A DNA stretch of 64,000 nt from Yersinia canariae (GTDB lineage: Bacteria > Pseudomonadota > Gammaproteobacteria > Enterobacterales > Enterobacteriaceae), in NCBI RefSeq assembly GCF_009831415.1, contig NZ_CP043727.1, forward strand, positions 4,340,001 to 4,404,000. The letters run 5' to 3'. Positions 54,184 to 64,000 of this stretch are shown piece by piece; position 1 is the first letter of the stretch; each line of letters opens with the position of its first letter. The position numbers and the translations under genes are program-made. The notes below the pieces were generated by a model. It had not been told where the DNA came from, searched no databases, and saw nothing but the letters and a program-made list of their open reading frames with translations.

Positions 54184-56304
54184 ATGAATTGGCAACGGCT
54201 TATTTATCATCCTGAAGTTAACTATGCTCTCCGCCAAACGCTGGTTCTGTGCATACCCGCGGCATTGGGGTTTGCTATTGGCGATTTACGATTGGGGTTG
54301 ATGTTCTCCCTGATACCCGCTTGCTGTAACATTGCTTCGCTAGATACCCCTCATCAACATTTCTTCCGGCGACTGATTGTCGGCGGGGCTCTCTTTACCT
54401 TCAGTAGCTATCTAACTCAACAACTGTTGCTGTGGGATATCCCATTGCCAGTGGTGCTGCTTGGCCTCGCATTAACATTGGGGATAAGTGGTGCCATCAG
54501 TCAGCTCAATGGCCGTTTGCTCCCGGCCGCACTGATTGCCGCGATTTTCAGTCTCAGCATGATAGGTCGCGCGCCCATCTGGCAAGCCCCATTGATGTGT
54601 GCCGTGGGGACTCTCTGGTACGGCGTATTTACCTGGCTGTGGTTCCGGTTATGTAAGGACCAGCCCATCCGTGAGCCATTGAGCCAGCTTTACCATCTGT
54701 TGGCCAATTATTGCGATGCGACATTCCGTTTATTTGGCCAGCGCCGGGAAACGGAAAAGGCAATACCGCAGTTGTTGGATAAACAGCAAGGTATCATGGA
54801 TGAAATTAATCAACTTTATCAACAATTTAACCTGCTTCCTAACACCACCAAGAAAGAGCAAAAACGGTTACTGACACTATTTCAGATGGCCCTCGATTTG
54901 CAAGAACACATCACTGCGGCAATGAATCAGTCAGAAAAAACGCAAGAGCTGATTGAGCAGACACCTATAGAAAAGGTCCTTGAGCGCAATATACAGATTA
55001 TCTCAACGCAAATGCGCACCATTGCCGATGATATTCTCTACCACCACCGCGCGAAAACCGGCTTTAGCGCCGGTGATGCACTGGTAGAACTGGAAGAGAT
55101 TGCCCAGCAACATCCTAATAATCCAGTGGCGCAATTTTGCTATTACCATATCAGTCATATTACCCAAATTCTGAGCGACCAGCGCCCGCAGTATGACCGT
55201 GATTTGATGTCCAGCCAGATATCCCAACCGTTCTGGCCGGCGCTTGTCGGCTACTTATCTTTTAAATCCAGTGCATTACGTGATGCTGGCCGGATTGGCG
55301 TCACCCTGGCTGCTGGCAGTTATATCGGCAACCTGATCCACCTGCCTAAACCTTACTGGATTTTACTCACCATCATGTTGGTGACACAAAACGGCTATAA
55401 CGCCACGAAGATCCGTATTCATCACCGCGCCCTTGGCACCCTGATAGGGCTGTTACTCGCGGCAGCTTTACTGCACTTTAAAATGCCGGAAGGCACCACG
55501 CTGAGCATCATGTTACTCATCACATTGGTAGCCTATCTGGTTCAACGCAAAAACTATGGCTTGTCAGTCATTTTTAGAACTATCACTACGGTGTATATCT
55601 TGCAGCTATTGACCGGAGAAGGGGCGGACTTTTTGATCCCGCGGTTGCTGGATACGTTAATCGGCTGCGCATTGGCCTTTGCCAGTGCACTCTGGTTATG
55701 GCCTCAGTGGCAAAGCGGTTTACTGCGTAAAAATGCGCATCAGGCGCTAGAGAGTTATCAGAGTATCCTGCGTATCCTACTGAAACCTAAGCCAGATGTT
55801 GGGGAACTGTCCTATGAGCGCATTCAGGTGAACAAAGCCAGCAATGCTGTTCTTAACTCACTGAATCAGGCCATGCAGGAGCCGGGATTCAACTCCAAAT
55901 ATTTATCAGACATGCGCCTATGGGCCACACATAGCGAACTTATTGTCGGGCATATCAACGAGATGACTATCCTGACCCGGGCCTATCCACTGGGAGAATC
56001 GCCCGCAGATGCAGATAAACGCCACGTCCGGTTAACCGTTAAATTGGCGGAAGATTATTTACAGCTATGTGAAATGGCGATACAGCAATGCCAGCAACGG
56101 CTGGAGTCGGATAGCAGTGAGGGGAATAACGATTTTGTGCAAATGCCGGATATCGATCCCGACACCCAAATCTCTGAATTGGAACGCAATTTACGCCGCA
56201 TCTTGTCGCATCTTAGCGTAATGCATACCGTTTCATCCCTAGCATGGCAACAACAGCCGCACCACGGTATTTGGCGCAGCCATAGATTGCAGAGTAAGGC
56301 GTAA
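54184..56304 (+). CDS. yhfK: YhfK/YccS family inner-membrane protein (FUSC-like)
   Basis: This 706-residue protein has two blocks of transmembrane helices (about 15-165 and 385-515) and soluble helical regions between and after them. This is the duplicated layout of the YccS/YhfK family, related to aromatic acid exporters AaeB/FUSC. The transported substrate is unknown. It lies after crp, as in E. coli, and converges with argD 33 bp later. Confidence 0.9.
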   Translation: MNWQRLIYHPEVNYALRQTLVLCIPAALGFAIGDLRLGLMFSLIPACCNIASLDTPHQHFFRRLIVGGALFTFSSYLTQQLLLWDIPLPVVLLGLALTLGISGAISQLNGRLLPAALIAAIFSLSMIGRAPIWQAPLMCAVGTLWYGVFTWLWFRLCKDQPIREPLSQLYHLLANYCDATFRLFGQRRETEKAIPQLLDKQQGIMDEINQLYQQFNLLPNTTKKEQKRLLTLFQMALDLQEHITAAMNQSEKTQELIEQTPIEKVLERNIQIISTQMRTIADDILYHHRAKTGFSAGDALVELEEIAQQHPNNPVAQFCYYHISHITQILSDQRPQYDRDLMSSQISQPFWPALVGYLSFKSSALRDAGRIGVTLAAGSYIGNLIHLPKPYWILLTIMLVTQNGYNATKIRIHHRALGTLIGLLLAAALLHFKMPEGTTLSIMLLITLVAYLVQRKNYGLSVIFRTITTVYILQLLTGEGADFLIPRLLDTLIGCALAFASALWLWPQWQSGLLRKNAHQALESYQSILRILLKPKPDVGELSYERIQVNKASNAVLNSLNQAMQEPGFNSKYLSDMRLWATHSELIVGHINEMTILTRAYPLGESPADADKRHVRLTVKLAEDYLQLCEMAIQQCQQRLESDSSEGNNDFVQMPDIDPDTQISELERNLRRILSHLSVMHTVSSLAWQQQPHHGIWRSHRLQSKA

Positions 56305-56337
56305 AATGGAGAGGTTAAGCCCTCTCCATGAGGCCAC

Positions 56338-57579
<1,242 letters not shown>

Positions 57580-57600
57580 TTAAACTACCCATTACTGATA

Positions 57601-57639
57601 TGTGAAAATATAATCACAAAATATGCATAAAAAATCACA
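57601..57639 (-). promoter_or_regulatory. Tandem ARG boxes for ArgR upstream of argD
   Basis: TGAAA-ATAT-AATCA (57603-57616) and TGCAT-AAAA-AATCA (57624-57637) each match the ARG box core TGAAT-WWWW-ATTCA at about 8 of 10 fixed positions. Their centres are exactly 21 bp apart, the spacing of paired 18-bp boxes bound by one ArgR hexamer. They lie 46-84 bp upstream of the chosen argD start. Confidence 0.7.
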
Positions 57640-57687
57640 ATCAGGCAAATGAAAAATTATTTAATTGACGACATACAAATCAACTAA

Positions 57688-58263
57688 TTAATTTCTAAGG
57701 AAATTATCTAATAATTGATGACCTTGCTCACTGAGGATACTCTCCGGATGGAACTGCACGCCTTCCAGCGGCAAACTACGATGGCGGATACCCATAATCT
57801 CATCCATTACACCGCCCTGCTCCGTCCACGCAGTCAGCTCAAAACAATCAGGCAGTGAGTCGGCGGCAATGACTAAAGAGTGATAACGCGTCACGGTCAG
57901 CGGTTGATTAAGCCCACGAAAAACCCCCTCACCAGTATGGCGAATAGCGGTTGTTTTGCCGTGCATCACTTGCCGCGCCCGCACAATCCGCGCGCCAAAA
58001 GCCTGCCCTAGCGCCTGATGACCAAGACAGACGCCCAAGATTGGCAACTGACCGGCGAAGTGGCGAATAGCGGCCAAAGAGATCCCGGCCTCATTCGGTG
58101 TGCAGGGGCCGGGAGAAATGACCAAATGAGACGGTGATAATTTTTCAATATCAGTCAGTTGCACTTCATCATTACGTTTAACCACCACCTCCGCGCCCAG
58201 TTCACAAAAATACTGGTAAAGGTTGTAGGTAAATGAATCGTAATTATCGATCAATAACAGCAT
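57688..58263 (-). CDS. pabA: Aminodeoxychorismate synthase glutaminase subunit
   Basis: This 191-residue class I glutamine amidotransferase supplies ammonia to PabB for 4-amino-4-deoxychorismate, the precursor of p-aminobenzoate and folate. The triad is Cys79 (GVCLGHQ), His172 and Glu174 (FHPES). The relative TrpG would be found with trp genes; position next to argD supports PabA. It starts 20 bp after the YjgR-type gene on the same strand. Confidence 0.96.
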   Translation of the reverse strand: MLLLIDNYDSFTYNLYQYFCELGAEVVVKRNDEVQLTDIEKLSPSHLVISPGPCTPNEAGISLAAIRHFAGQLPILGVCLGHQALGQAFGARIVRARQVMHGKTTAIRHTGEGVFRGLNQPLTVTRYHSLVIAADSLPDCFELTAWTEQGGVMDEIMGIRHRSLPLEGVQFHPESILSEQGHQLLDNFLRN

Positions 58264-58283
58264 TTCATATCCAAAACATCGAG

Positions 58284-59795
58284 TTAACGCTTGCGCCCAC
58301 CGGTAATAGACCCCAGAACACCGCGCAAAATTTGTCGGCCCAGATCGCGCGCCATACTTTTGGCGGCAGTTTGCACCATACCATCACGTTTACCACCACG
58401 CGGGCCGGTAGAACCAAACAGCAAATCATTCAGCCCATCCATCAGACCACCGCCGTGACCATTCGGCTGCTCAGGTGCTTTCGCCCCGCCAGACGCCGCG
58501 TCCCCCAAGGTGGATGAGCCATCAGCAGACAATTTCTCATAGGCCGATTCTCGGTCCACCATCTCTTCGTAGCGGCCATACAATGGCGAATGATTGATGG
58601 CGTGATTGCGTGCAGCGACATCCAGCGCCCCCATTTTGGATTGCGGAGCAATCACCATGGCGCGCTCAACAATATTGGGCCGCCCTTTCTCATCAAGAAA
58701 AGAAATAAGTGCTTCGCCCACGCCCAGTTCGGTAATCACCTGTTCGGCACTGAATGCCGGGTTCGCCCGCATAGTTTGCGCGGCGGATTTAACCGCTTTT
58801 TGATCGCGAGGGGTAAAAGCGCGTAATGCATGTTGCACCCGATTCCCCAATTGGCCGAGGATCTTATCCGGAATATCTAGCGGGTTTTGTGTCACAAAAT
58901 AGATACCCACCCCTTTTGAACGAATCAGGCGCACAACTTGTTCAACTTTATCCACCAGCGCCGTCGGAGCATCGGTAAACAATAAATGGGCTTCATCAAA
59001 GAAAAAGACCAATTTAGGTTTATCCACATCCCCCACTTCCGGTAATTGCTCGAAAAGCTCGGCCAATAACCACAGCAGGAAAATGGCATAGAGTTTAGGT
59101 TGATTAATCAGTCGGTCAGCAGCCAGCAGGTTGATAACACCTTGCCCATTGCTGCCAGTTCGCATCAAATCGTGAATATCCAGCATTGGCTCACCAAAGA
59201 ATTGATTAGCTCCCTGCTCTTCTAAGGTCAATAAACCGCGCTGGATGGCACCAATCGAGGCTGGAGTGATATTGCCGTATTGCGTGCGGAACTGTTTGGC
59301 ATTATCGCCGACGAATTGCACGATAGCGCGTAAATCTTTCATGTCCAGCAGCAGCAAATTGTTGTCGTCCGCAATTTTAAAGACTAATTGCAGCACACCA
59401 CTTTGCACGTCATTGAGATCAAGCAAGCGCCCCAGCAGCAGTGGGCCAAGATCAGAAATGGTTGCTCGGATTGGGTGACCTTTTTCAGCAAAAATATCCC
59501 AAGGGACAATCGGGCATGCTTGGGGTTGCCAGTCAGTTACCCCTATCGCCGCCAACCTTGCTTGCAGCTTTTCCGATTCGACACCTTCAGCACCAATACC
59601 GGATAAATCGCCTTTTACATCGGCCAGAAATACCGGAACACCAATGCGGGAGAATTGCTCGGCCATTTTTTGTAATGTGACCGTTTTTCCGGTCCCGGTC
59701 GCGCCTGTAATCAGCCCATGGCGGTTTGCCAATGCCGATAAAATCACTAAATCCTGTGCCGGCTGCGCTTTCGCGATAAGCAATGCTTCACTCAT
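58284..59795 (-). CDS. yjgR: YjgR-type HerA-like ATPase (DUF853)
   Basis: This 503-residue P-loop ATPase of the HerA/FtsK superclass has Walker A GATGTGKT at 31-38, Walker [12 protein letters not shown] near 285 and an arginine-finger-like [19 protein letters not shown] segment. Length and ends ([14 protein letters not shown]) match E. coli YjgR (500). The function is unknown; HerA relatives translocate DNA. In E. coli yjgR is elsewhere; here it lies between ppiA and pabA, where E. coli has fic and yhfG. Confidence 0.9.
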   Translation of the reverse strand: MSEALLIAKAQPAQDLVILSALANRHGLITGATGTGKTVTLQKMAEQFSRIGVPVFLADVKGDLSGIGAEGVESEKLQARLAAIGVTDWQPQACPIVPWDIFAEKGHPIRATISDLGPLLLGRLLDLNDVQSGVLQLVFKIADDNNLLLLDMKDLRAIVQFVGDNAKQFRTQYGNITPASIGAIQRGLLTLEEQGANQFFGEPMLDIHDLMRTGSNGQGVINLLAADRLINQPKLYAIFLLWLLAELFEQLPEVGDVDKPKLVFFFDEAHLLFTDAPTALVDKVEQVVRLIRSKGVGIYFVTQNPLDIPDKILGQLGNRVQHALRAFTPRDQKAVKSAAQTMRANPAFSAEQVITELGVGEALISFLDEKGRPNIVERAMVIAPQSKMGALDVAARNHAINHSPLYGRYEEMVDRESAYEKLSADGSSTLGDAASGGAKAPEQPNGHGGGLMDGLNDLLFGSTGPRGGKRDGMVQTAAKSMARDLGRQILRGVLGSITGGRKR

Positions 59796-59918
59796 GAACC
59801 TTTACCCCACACTGAGACAGATAATTGATTATATGCAACCTGTTGATTAATTTCTGGCAGAAATGGGATTTTAGGCGGGTTAATCAGCCTTCCGGGAAGA
59901 AGGCTGATGGCGAGATGA

Positions 59919-60488
59919 TTAAGGTAGAACTTTTGCTGACAGAATTGTAATCGGTTTAACCGGCACATTCTGATACGGGCCAACGTTTTCTGTCTGAACC
60001 TGGGAGATTTTTTCTACCACATCCATACCCTTAACCACTTTGCCGAACACAGCATAGCCAAAGTCACGCTGGCCATGATCGAGGAAAGCATTGTCTGCTA
60101 CGTTGAGGAAAAATTGGCTGGTGGCGCTGTCTTTATCTGCGGTGCGGGCCATAGAGATGGTGCCACGCAGGTTACGCAAGCCGTTATCCGCTTCATTCTT
60201 GATCGGTGTTTTAGCCGTTTTCTGTTTAAAATCGGCAGTAAAACCCCCGCCCTGAATCATAAAACCGGGGATAACGCGGTGGAAGATGGTGTTGTTGTAA
60301 TAGCCGTTGTTGACATAATCAACGAAATTCTGTGTTGAAACCGGTGCCTTCTGGCTATTGAGTTCTAACTCAATATTCCCAGCCGACGTTGTTAACAACA
60401 CATGAGGTTCACCGGCAGCTAAAGCCGCGGGCGTGACGGCGCTTAGGGAGCAAAGTGCGATGAAAGTCACTAAAGTACGTTTGAACAT
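59919..60488 (-). CDS. ppiA: Periplasmic cyclophilin PpiA
   Basis: This 189-residue peptidyl-prolyl cis-trans isomerase works in the periplasm. The signal peptide ([18 protein letters not shown]..., cut after ALA near residue 24) precedes a cyclophilin domain with [29 protein letters not shown] and [10 protein letters not shown]. The catalytic arginine is in [11 protein letters not shown]. The start at 60488 matches E. coli; the frame upstream is not conserved. Confidence 0.97.
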   Translation of the reverse strand: MFKRTLVTFIALCSLSAVTPAALAAGEPHVLLTTSAGNIELELNSQKAPVSTQNFVDYVNNGYYNNTIFHRVIPGFMIQGGGFTADFKQKTAKTPIKNEADNGLRNLRGTISMARTADKDSATSQFFLNVADNAFLDHGQRDFGYAVFGKVVKGMDVVEKISQVQTENVGPYQNVPVKPITILSAKVLP

Positions 60489-60796
60489 TAACGGTTCCTT
60501 TCTGTAGGATGCGAACAACGGAAAAGCGCTTTGATTCTAGAGAGCTGACCCGCGCAATGCCACCCATTTACGGTTATTTACGTAACAGAATGCGCATTTT
60601 CGCTGAAAACTCGCCGCAGCGGCAGAGAAACAGCGCAATAGAGATTAATTAGCCAAACTAAACCATCTACCAGATCTCAGGCAACAGTGAAATTCTGCAA
60701 CCGGGATCACGTCTTGCCTATTTTCTTGACCCCAAACTGCCATTCTTGTGAGCACTATCCCATTTTGTTTTTGGTTAATCGTTAGTCTTCTCACTC
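60489..60796. promoter_or_regulatory. Divergent ppiA-glycosidase region
   Basis: These 308 bp hold no gene that I can support. They should contain the ppiA promoter (minus) and, near 60750-60800, the promoter of the glycosidase operon. TTGGTT (60772-60777) could be a -35 element, but no good -10 follows. The LacI-type operator begins at 60797. Confidence 0.4.
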
Positions 60797-60816
60797 AAAT
60801 GAGAGCGCTCTCATTT
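60797..60816. promoter_or_regulatory. LacI-family operator: perfect 20-bp palindrome
   Basis: AAATGAGAGCGCTCTCATTT is perfectly self-complementary, with the central CG step (in GCGC) usual for LacI/GalR operators. It lies 26 bp before the start codon of the glycosidase, whose downstream neighbour is a LacI-family regulator. Binding there would block transcription of both genes. Confidence 0.88.
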
Positions 60817-60842
60817 CTAATTTACCCATTTGGAGGCCAAAG

Positions 60843-62156
60843 ATGAAAACCTTTAAAATTGCCATTATTGGTGGCGGCAGTAGCTATACCCCTGAGCTAG
60901 TTGACGGATTAATTCAGCGTATTGACCAGTTACCCGTCACTGAACTGGCGCTGGCTGATGTCGAGTTAGGCCGTCAAAAAGTGGAGATTATTGCCGCGCT
61001 GACCCGCAGAATGCTGGACCGCCATGGGCTGGAACACGTGAAAGTTAGTGTTCACTTCTCACTGGACACCGCTATCGAGGGTGCCAATTTTGTTCTAACA
61101 CAATTCCGTGTCGGCCAACTGCCAGCCCGGGCGGCGGACGAGCGCTTGGGTCTGAAATATAACTTGCTCGGGCAGGAAACGACTGGCGTTGGTGGTTTTG
61201 CTAAAGCGCTACGCACCATTCCCGTGATGCTGGATATTGCGGCTAAAGTTGAGAAACTGGCACCGGATGCTTGGATAATTAACTTTACCAACCCAGCCGG
61301 TATCGTCACTGAGGCCGTTACCCGTTATAGCAAAGCGAAAATTATTGGCCTGTGTAATGTTCCAATCAGCATGCACCATATGATTGCGAAATTATTGGAT
61401 GCGCCATATGAAGATATCCAGCTGCGCTTTGCGGGTCTAAATCATATGGTTTGGGTGCATGAGGTTCTCCAGCAAGGTAAAAATGTTACCGCAGATGTGC
61501 TGAACATGTTGTGTGACGGTGCTTCACTGACCATGAACAACATTAAAGAAGCACCATGGCCGCCAGAATTCCTGCGAGCAATGGGTGCAATTCCTTGCCC
61601 ATATCATCGCTATTTCTACCAGACACAAGATATGCTGGCAGAAGAAATGGCCGCCGCGGCTGAACGTGGCACCCGCGCAGAGCAAGTCATGCAGGTAGAA
61701 AAAGAGCTGTTTGATCTGTACGCTGACCCCCATCTGGATAGCAAACCGGAGCAACTCAGTTTCCGGGGCGGATCATTTTATTCTGAAGTAGCACTGGAAC
61801 TTATTCGTGCAATTCATAATAATTTAGGTACGCAACTAGTTGTGAATACAACCAACCGCGGCGCGATTCGCGGTTTGTCTGATGGCTCAGTGGTAGAAAC
61901 CAACTGTATTGTTGATGCGCAAGGCGCTCACCCACTCACTTTTGGTCCTTTGCCGGTTTCAATGCATGGGCTAACCCAGCAGGTCAAAGCTTACGAGCGC
62001 CTGACTATTGAAGCTGCCGTGCATGGTGACCGGCGCAGTGCCTTATTGGCATTAGTAACTAACCCATTGATTGGGAACGCCAGTATCGCCCAGCCACTGC
62101 TGGAAGATGTTCTACAGGTAAATAAACTTTACTTGCCGCAGTTCGCAGATTTGTAA
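60843..62156 (+). CDS. Glycoside hydrolase family 4, 6-phospho-beta-glucosidase type
   Basis: This 437-residue enzyme belongs to the unusual NAD+- and Mn2+-dependent family 4, which cleaves glycosides by a redox elimination. The Rossmann start IAIIGGGSSYTPELVDGL binds NAD. Asn150 (NFTNPAGIVTEA), Cys171 (GLCNVP) and His201 (GLNHMVW) fit the sugar- and metal-binding sites of BglT and LicH. The GLCNVP form points to 6-phospho-beta-glucosidases rather than alpha-galactosidase MelA. A phosphorylated substrate implies a PTS, but none is encoded nearby. Confidence 0.9.
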   Translation: MKTFKIAIIGGGSSYTPELVDGLIQRIDQLPVTELALADVELGRQKVEIIAALTRRMLDRHGLEHVKVSVHFSLDTAIEGANFVLTQFRVGQLPARAADERLGLKYNLLGQETTGVGGFAKALRTIPVMLDIAAKVEKLAPDAWIINFTNPAGIVTEAVTRYSKAKIIGLCNVPISMHHMIAKLLDAPYEDIQLRFAGLNHMVWVHEVLQQGKNVTADVLNMLCDGASLTMNNIKEAPWPPEFLRAMGAIPCPYHRYFYQTQDMLAEEMAAAAERGTRAEQVMQVEKELFDLYADPHLDSKPEQLSFRGGSFYSEVALELIRAIHNNLGTQLVVNTTNRGAIRGLSDGSVVETNCIVDAQGAHPLTFGPLPVSMHGLTQQVKAYERLTIEAAVHGDRRSALLALVTNPLIGNASIAQPLLEDVLQVNKLYLPQFADL

Positions 62157-62180
62157 TATTCATTTATTTTATACTCACGG

Positions 62181-62225
62181 TAATTGGAGTTGCAGCTCCC
62201 CTCTGCAGCTTCAAGTACTCAGGGG
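62181..62225. repeat. Short inverted repeat, possible internally deleted ERIC
   Basis: TTGGAGTTGCAG near 62184-62195 and CTGCAGCTTCAAG (62203-62214) form an 8-bp stem with G-U pairs in RNA. The right arm shares GCAGCTTCAAG with the right end of the ERIC at 52710-52720, and the left TTGGAG-TGC matches its left end, as if only the two ends remain. It lies between the glycosidase and the regulator gene and could also act as an intercistronic hairpin. Confidence 0.5.
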
Positions 62226-62238
62226 ATTGGAGCAGATA

Positions 62239-63225
62239 ATGGTCACACTGGAAGACGTCGCGGTATTAGCCGGGGTTTCCCGCGCTACGGTATCCCGCGT
62301 GGTCAACGGTGATACCAATGTCAAAGCACAAACTCGCGAAAAAGTAGAGCAAGCGGTAGCGGTATTGGGCTATACCCCAAATCCTGCTGCGCGGGCACTG
62401 GCCTCCAGCCAAAGCAATACACTGGGGCTAGTGACCACCTCTTATCGCGGGGGCTTTTTTGGTGCATTGATGGATTTCATACAAACTGAAGCTGAATCTC
62501 AAGGTAAACAGCTTTTAGTCACTCAGGGCCGAGATAATGCAGATAAAGAATGGCAGGCAATTCAGCGCCTGTATAATTTACGCTGTGACGGCCTAATCCT
62601 GCATGTCCGTTTTCTCAGTGATGAAAGGCTGCATCAGTTGGCGGCGGCAGGCCGCTCATTCGTGCTATTGGATAGACTGGTTCCCGGTCTGGAAGCCCGC
62701 TGTGTCACTTTTGATCACCGCCGCGCCAGCCAAATAGCAACTCAGGTACTTATTGATGCCGGCCATCGCCGTATTGCATGCATCAGTGGTTCTGCACAGC
62801 GCCAGTCCAGCGAATTGCGCCGTCAGGGATTTATCGATGCAATGCAATTAGCTGATTTAGAACCGGTTGCCTGTGTGGAAGGGGTTTATGACCTGGAAAG
62901 TGGCTATCAACGCGCGGATGAGATCCTCAACCGCCCTCAGTTACCCACGGCTATTTATTGTTGTAACGAAGAAATGGCCATTGGTGCGCTGCTAGCTATC
63001 AATAAGCATCACTTGCAAGTCCCTCAGGATATTTCATTGTTGTGTTATGACAGTGGCGAACGCGCACCTTTTGTTAGCCCGGCATTAACCAGCTTGCATT
63101 TCCCCATTGTAGATATGGCGCGCTATGCGACTCAGTTATTGATTAACCCACTGATCCCAAATGCCAGTTTCCCCCCTGCGATTATCATGCGCGAATCGGT
63201 TATGCCGCCTAAAAAGCACCTTTAA
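62239..63225 (+). CDS. LacI-family transcriptional regulator
   Basis: This 328-residue repressor has an N-terminal LacI helix-turn-helix (LEDVAVLAGVSRATVSRVVNG) and hinge helix (NPAARALASS), then a periplasmic-binding-protein-like effector domain. The ATG at 62239 has GGAG upstream; a TTG four codons earlier is unlikely. It is cotranscribed with the glycosidase and probably binds the 20-bp palindrome at 60797. The effector may be a 6-phospho-beta-glucoside or related sugar, by inference from its partner. Confidence 0.93.
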   Translation: MVTLEDVAVLAGVSRATVSRVVNGDTNVKAQTREKVEQAVAVLGYTPNPAARALASSQSNTLGLVTTSYRGGFFGALMDFIQTEAESQGKQLLVTQGRDNADKEWQAIQRLYNLRCDGLILHVRFLSDERLHQLAAAGRSFVLLDRLVPGLEARCVTFDHRRASQIATQVLIDAGHRRIACISGSAQRQSSELRRQGFIDAMQLADLEPVACVEGVYDLESGYQRADEILNRPQLPTAIYCCNEEMAIGALLAINKHHLQVPQDISLLCYDSGERAPFVSPALTSLHFPIVDMARYATQLLINPLIPNASFPPAIIMRESVMPPKKHL

Positions 63226-63250
63226 AACGCAATGATTAATCACAAACAAG

Positions 63251-63272
63251 GTGGCAAGCAAATGCCTGCCAC
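63251..63272. terminator. Hairpin between regulator gene and copper receptor gene
   Basis: GTGGCA (63251-63256) pairs with TGCCAC (63267-63272) in the 74-bp gap between convergent genes. The following ACTTATTATTTC is T-rich but not a clean run, so its terminator role is tentative. Confidence 0.5.
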
Positions 63273-63299
63273 ACTTATTATTTCACTTGAAAATGACGC

Positions 63300-64000
63300 T
63301 TAGAATGTCACATTCAGTTTTGCCCAAAGAGTCCGACCCGGCTCATTCAACTGCGTATTGGCGGAGTAGCCGAATCCACTGTTACCGGCCATATTGAGGT
63401 GCTCGCTATATGCTTTATTCAGCAGATTATCGACACCACTGCTGATTTTCACCTGCGGCGTCACTTTGTAGGCCACATTCGCAGACAGCACGCCGAAGCC
63501 CGCACTGTCAGCGAAATCTTTACCCACCACATTCCCTTCGTTCATGGCAATTCGATGCTGACTACTGACCAGACGCCATAATGCAGTGCTGCTCCAGTCA
63601 CCTGTCTCAAACGTCAATCCCAGCCGCGCTTCGAGTGGGGGCATTTGCGGCAATGGGCGATGATTACTGGTGTTTTCTCCCCATGAGTAAGCCAAACTGG
63701 CATCCGCTTTCCAGTTGTCATTGAAGGCATATCCAGCCCCCATCTCGCCACCCATGATAGTCGCGTTGATATTATCCGCCTGACTGATACGCAGATTGTT
63801 CGGATCATATTTGAACAAGATGAAATCATTAACCCGCCCTAAATACGCAGACATCCAACCGTTTAGCTGCTTACCATTATATTGCGCACCGATATCAAGC
63901 TGGGTAGTTTTCTCACTTTTCACCCCCTCAAAAGCACTGGAGGAACCCGCAGGCCCGAGCTTCGGTGAAAATAGCTCCCAATAATCAGGGAAACGCTCAG
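63300..64000 (-). CDS. TonB-dependent copper receptor (OprC/NosA type), C-terminal part
   Basis: This is the last 232 residues of an outer-membrane beta-barrel; the frame runs open to the window edge, and the plug domain and start lie outside. The segment ERFPDYWELFSP at the edge, GAGYAFNDNWKADASLAYSWGEN, the PPLEARLGL strand, VVGKDFADSAGFGVLS and the end EPGRTLWAKLNVTF are typical of the TonB-dependent copper receptor family. The C-terminal residue is Phe, as needed for BAM-assisted insertion. Copper as substrate is by family; siderophore use cannot be excluded. Confidence 0.88.
   Translation of the reverse strand, partial: ERFPDYWELFSPKLGPAGSSSAFEGVKSEKTTQLDIGAQYNGKQLNGWMSAYLGRVNDFILFKYDPNNLRISQADNINATIMGGEMGAGYAFNDNWKADASLAYSWGENTSNHRPLPQMPPLEARLGLTFETGDWSSTALWRLVSSQHRIAMNEGNVVGKDFADSAGFGVLSANVAYKVTPQVKISSGVDNLLNKAYSEHLNMAGNSGFGYSANTQLNEPGRTLWAKLNVTF

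Noticed and set aside
57601..57618. CRP-like site TGTGA...TCACA upstream of argD
   Set aside because: The spacer is 8 bp rather than the required 6, and the ARG box reading explains the bases better.

Overview
The window is chromosomal DNA from a member of the Enterobacterales, most likely a Yersinia species. The proteins are close to but distinct from their E. coli counterparts (EF-Tu, CRP, RpoA and SlyD align without large gaps). Gene order follows the E. coli rrnD-yrdA to ppiA segment, and an ERIC-type repeat is present. The species call rests on recalled similarity, not on a search. The window is mainly housekeeping. I see no CRISPR array, prophage, insertion sequence or clear defence system, and no convincing undescribed biological system.

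Layout. (1) 1-5021: an rRNA operon on the minus strand, with 23S cut by the window edge, a spacer tRNA-Glu, 16S, leader boxA and tandem P2/P1 promoters. (2) 5189-15453: yrdA, then the minus-strand group dprA-smg-yrdD-tsaC-aroE, the plus-strand group def-fmt-rsmB-trkA-mscL, then arfA, zntR and yhdN on minus. arfA carries a hairpin inside its 3' coding end, as expected for a gene controlled by its own truncated mRNA. (3) 15578-29495: the alpha, spc and S10 ribosomal protein operons in reverse, from rplQ back to rpsJ. The alpha leader, spc promoter region and S10 leader are all visible. (4) 29580-35058: bfd-bfr and the str operon (rpsL-rpsG-fusA-tuf). (5) 35081-43926: tusDCB-yheO, fkpA, slyX, slyD, and kefB/kefG with yheV, then the ABC-F gene yheS. 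(6) 44107-50272: an accessory block between yheS and yheT, holding a family 9 glycosyltransferase, the complete taurine operon tauABCD, and a LysE-exporter plus PhzF-family pair. (7) 50356-60488: yheT-yheU-prkB, yhfA, crp, yhfK, argD, pabA, a YjgR-type ATPase and ppiA. (8) 60797-64000: a family 4 glycosidase (6-phospho-beta-glucosidase type) with a LacI-family regulator and a perfect 20-bp palindromic operator, then the C-terminal part of a TonB-dependent copper receptor.

How the genes work together. Regions 1, 3 and 4 make the translation and transcription machinery under known feedback by L4, S4, S8 and S7. Region 2 adds translation initiation and quality control: formylation and deformylation of Met-tRNA, t6A synthesis, 16S m5C methylation and ribosome rescue. 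Region 5 joins tRNA thiolation (TusBCD), protein folding (FkpA, SlyD) and glutathione-gated potassium efflux (KefB/KefG). Region 6 imports taurine and releases sulfite from it. Region 7 contains the global regulator CRP and biosynthetic genes. Three segments at 41923-41963, 52602-52732 and 62181-62225 look like one intact and two decayed copies of the same ERIC element.
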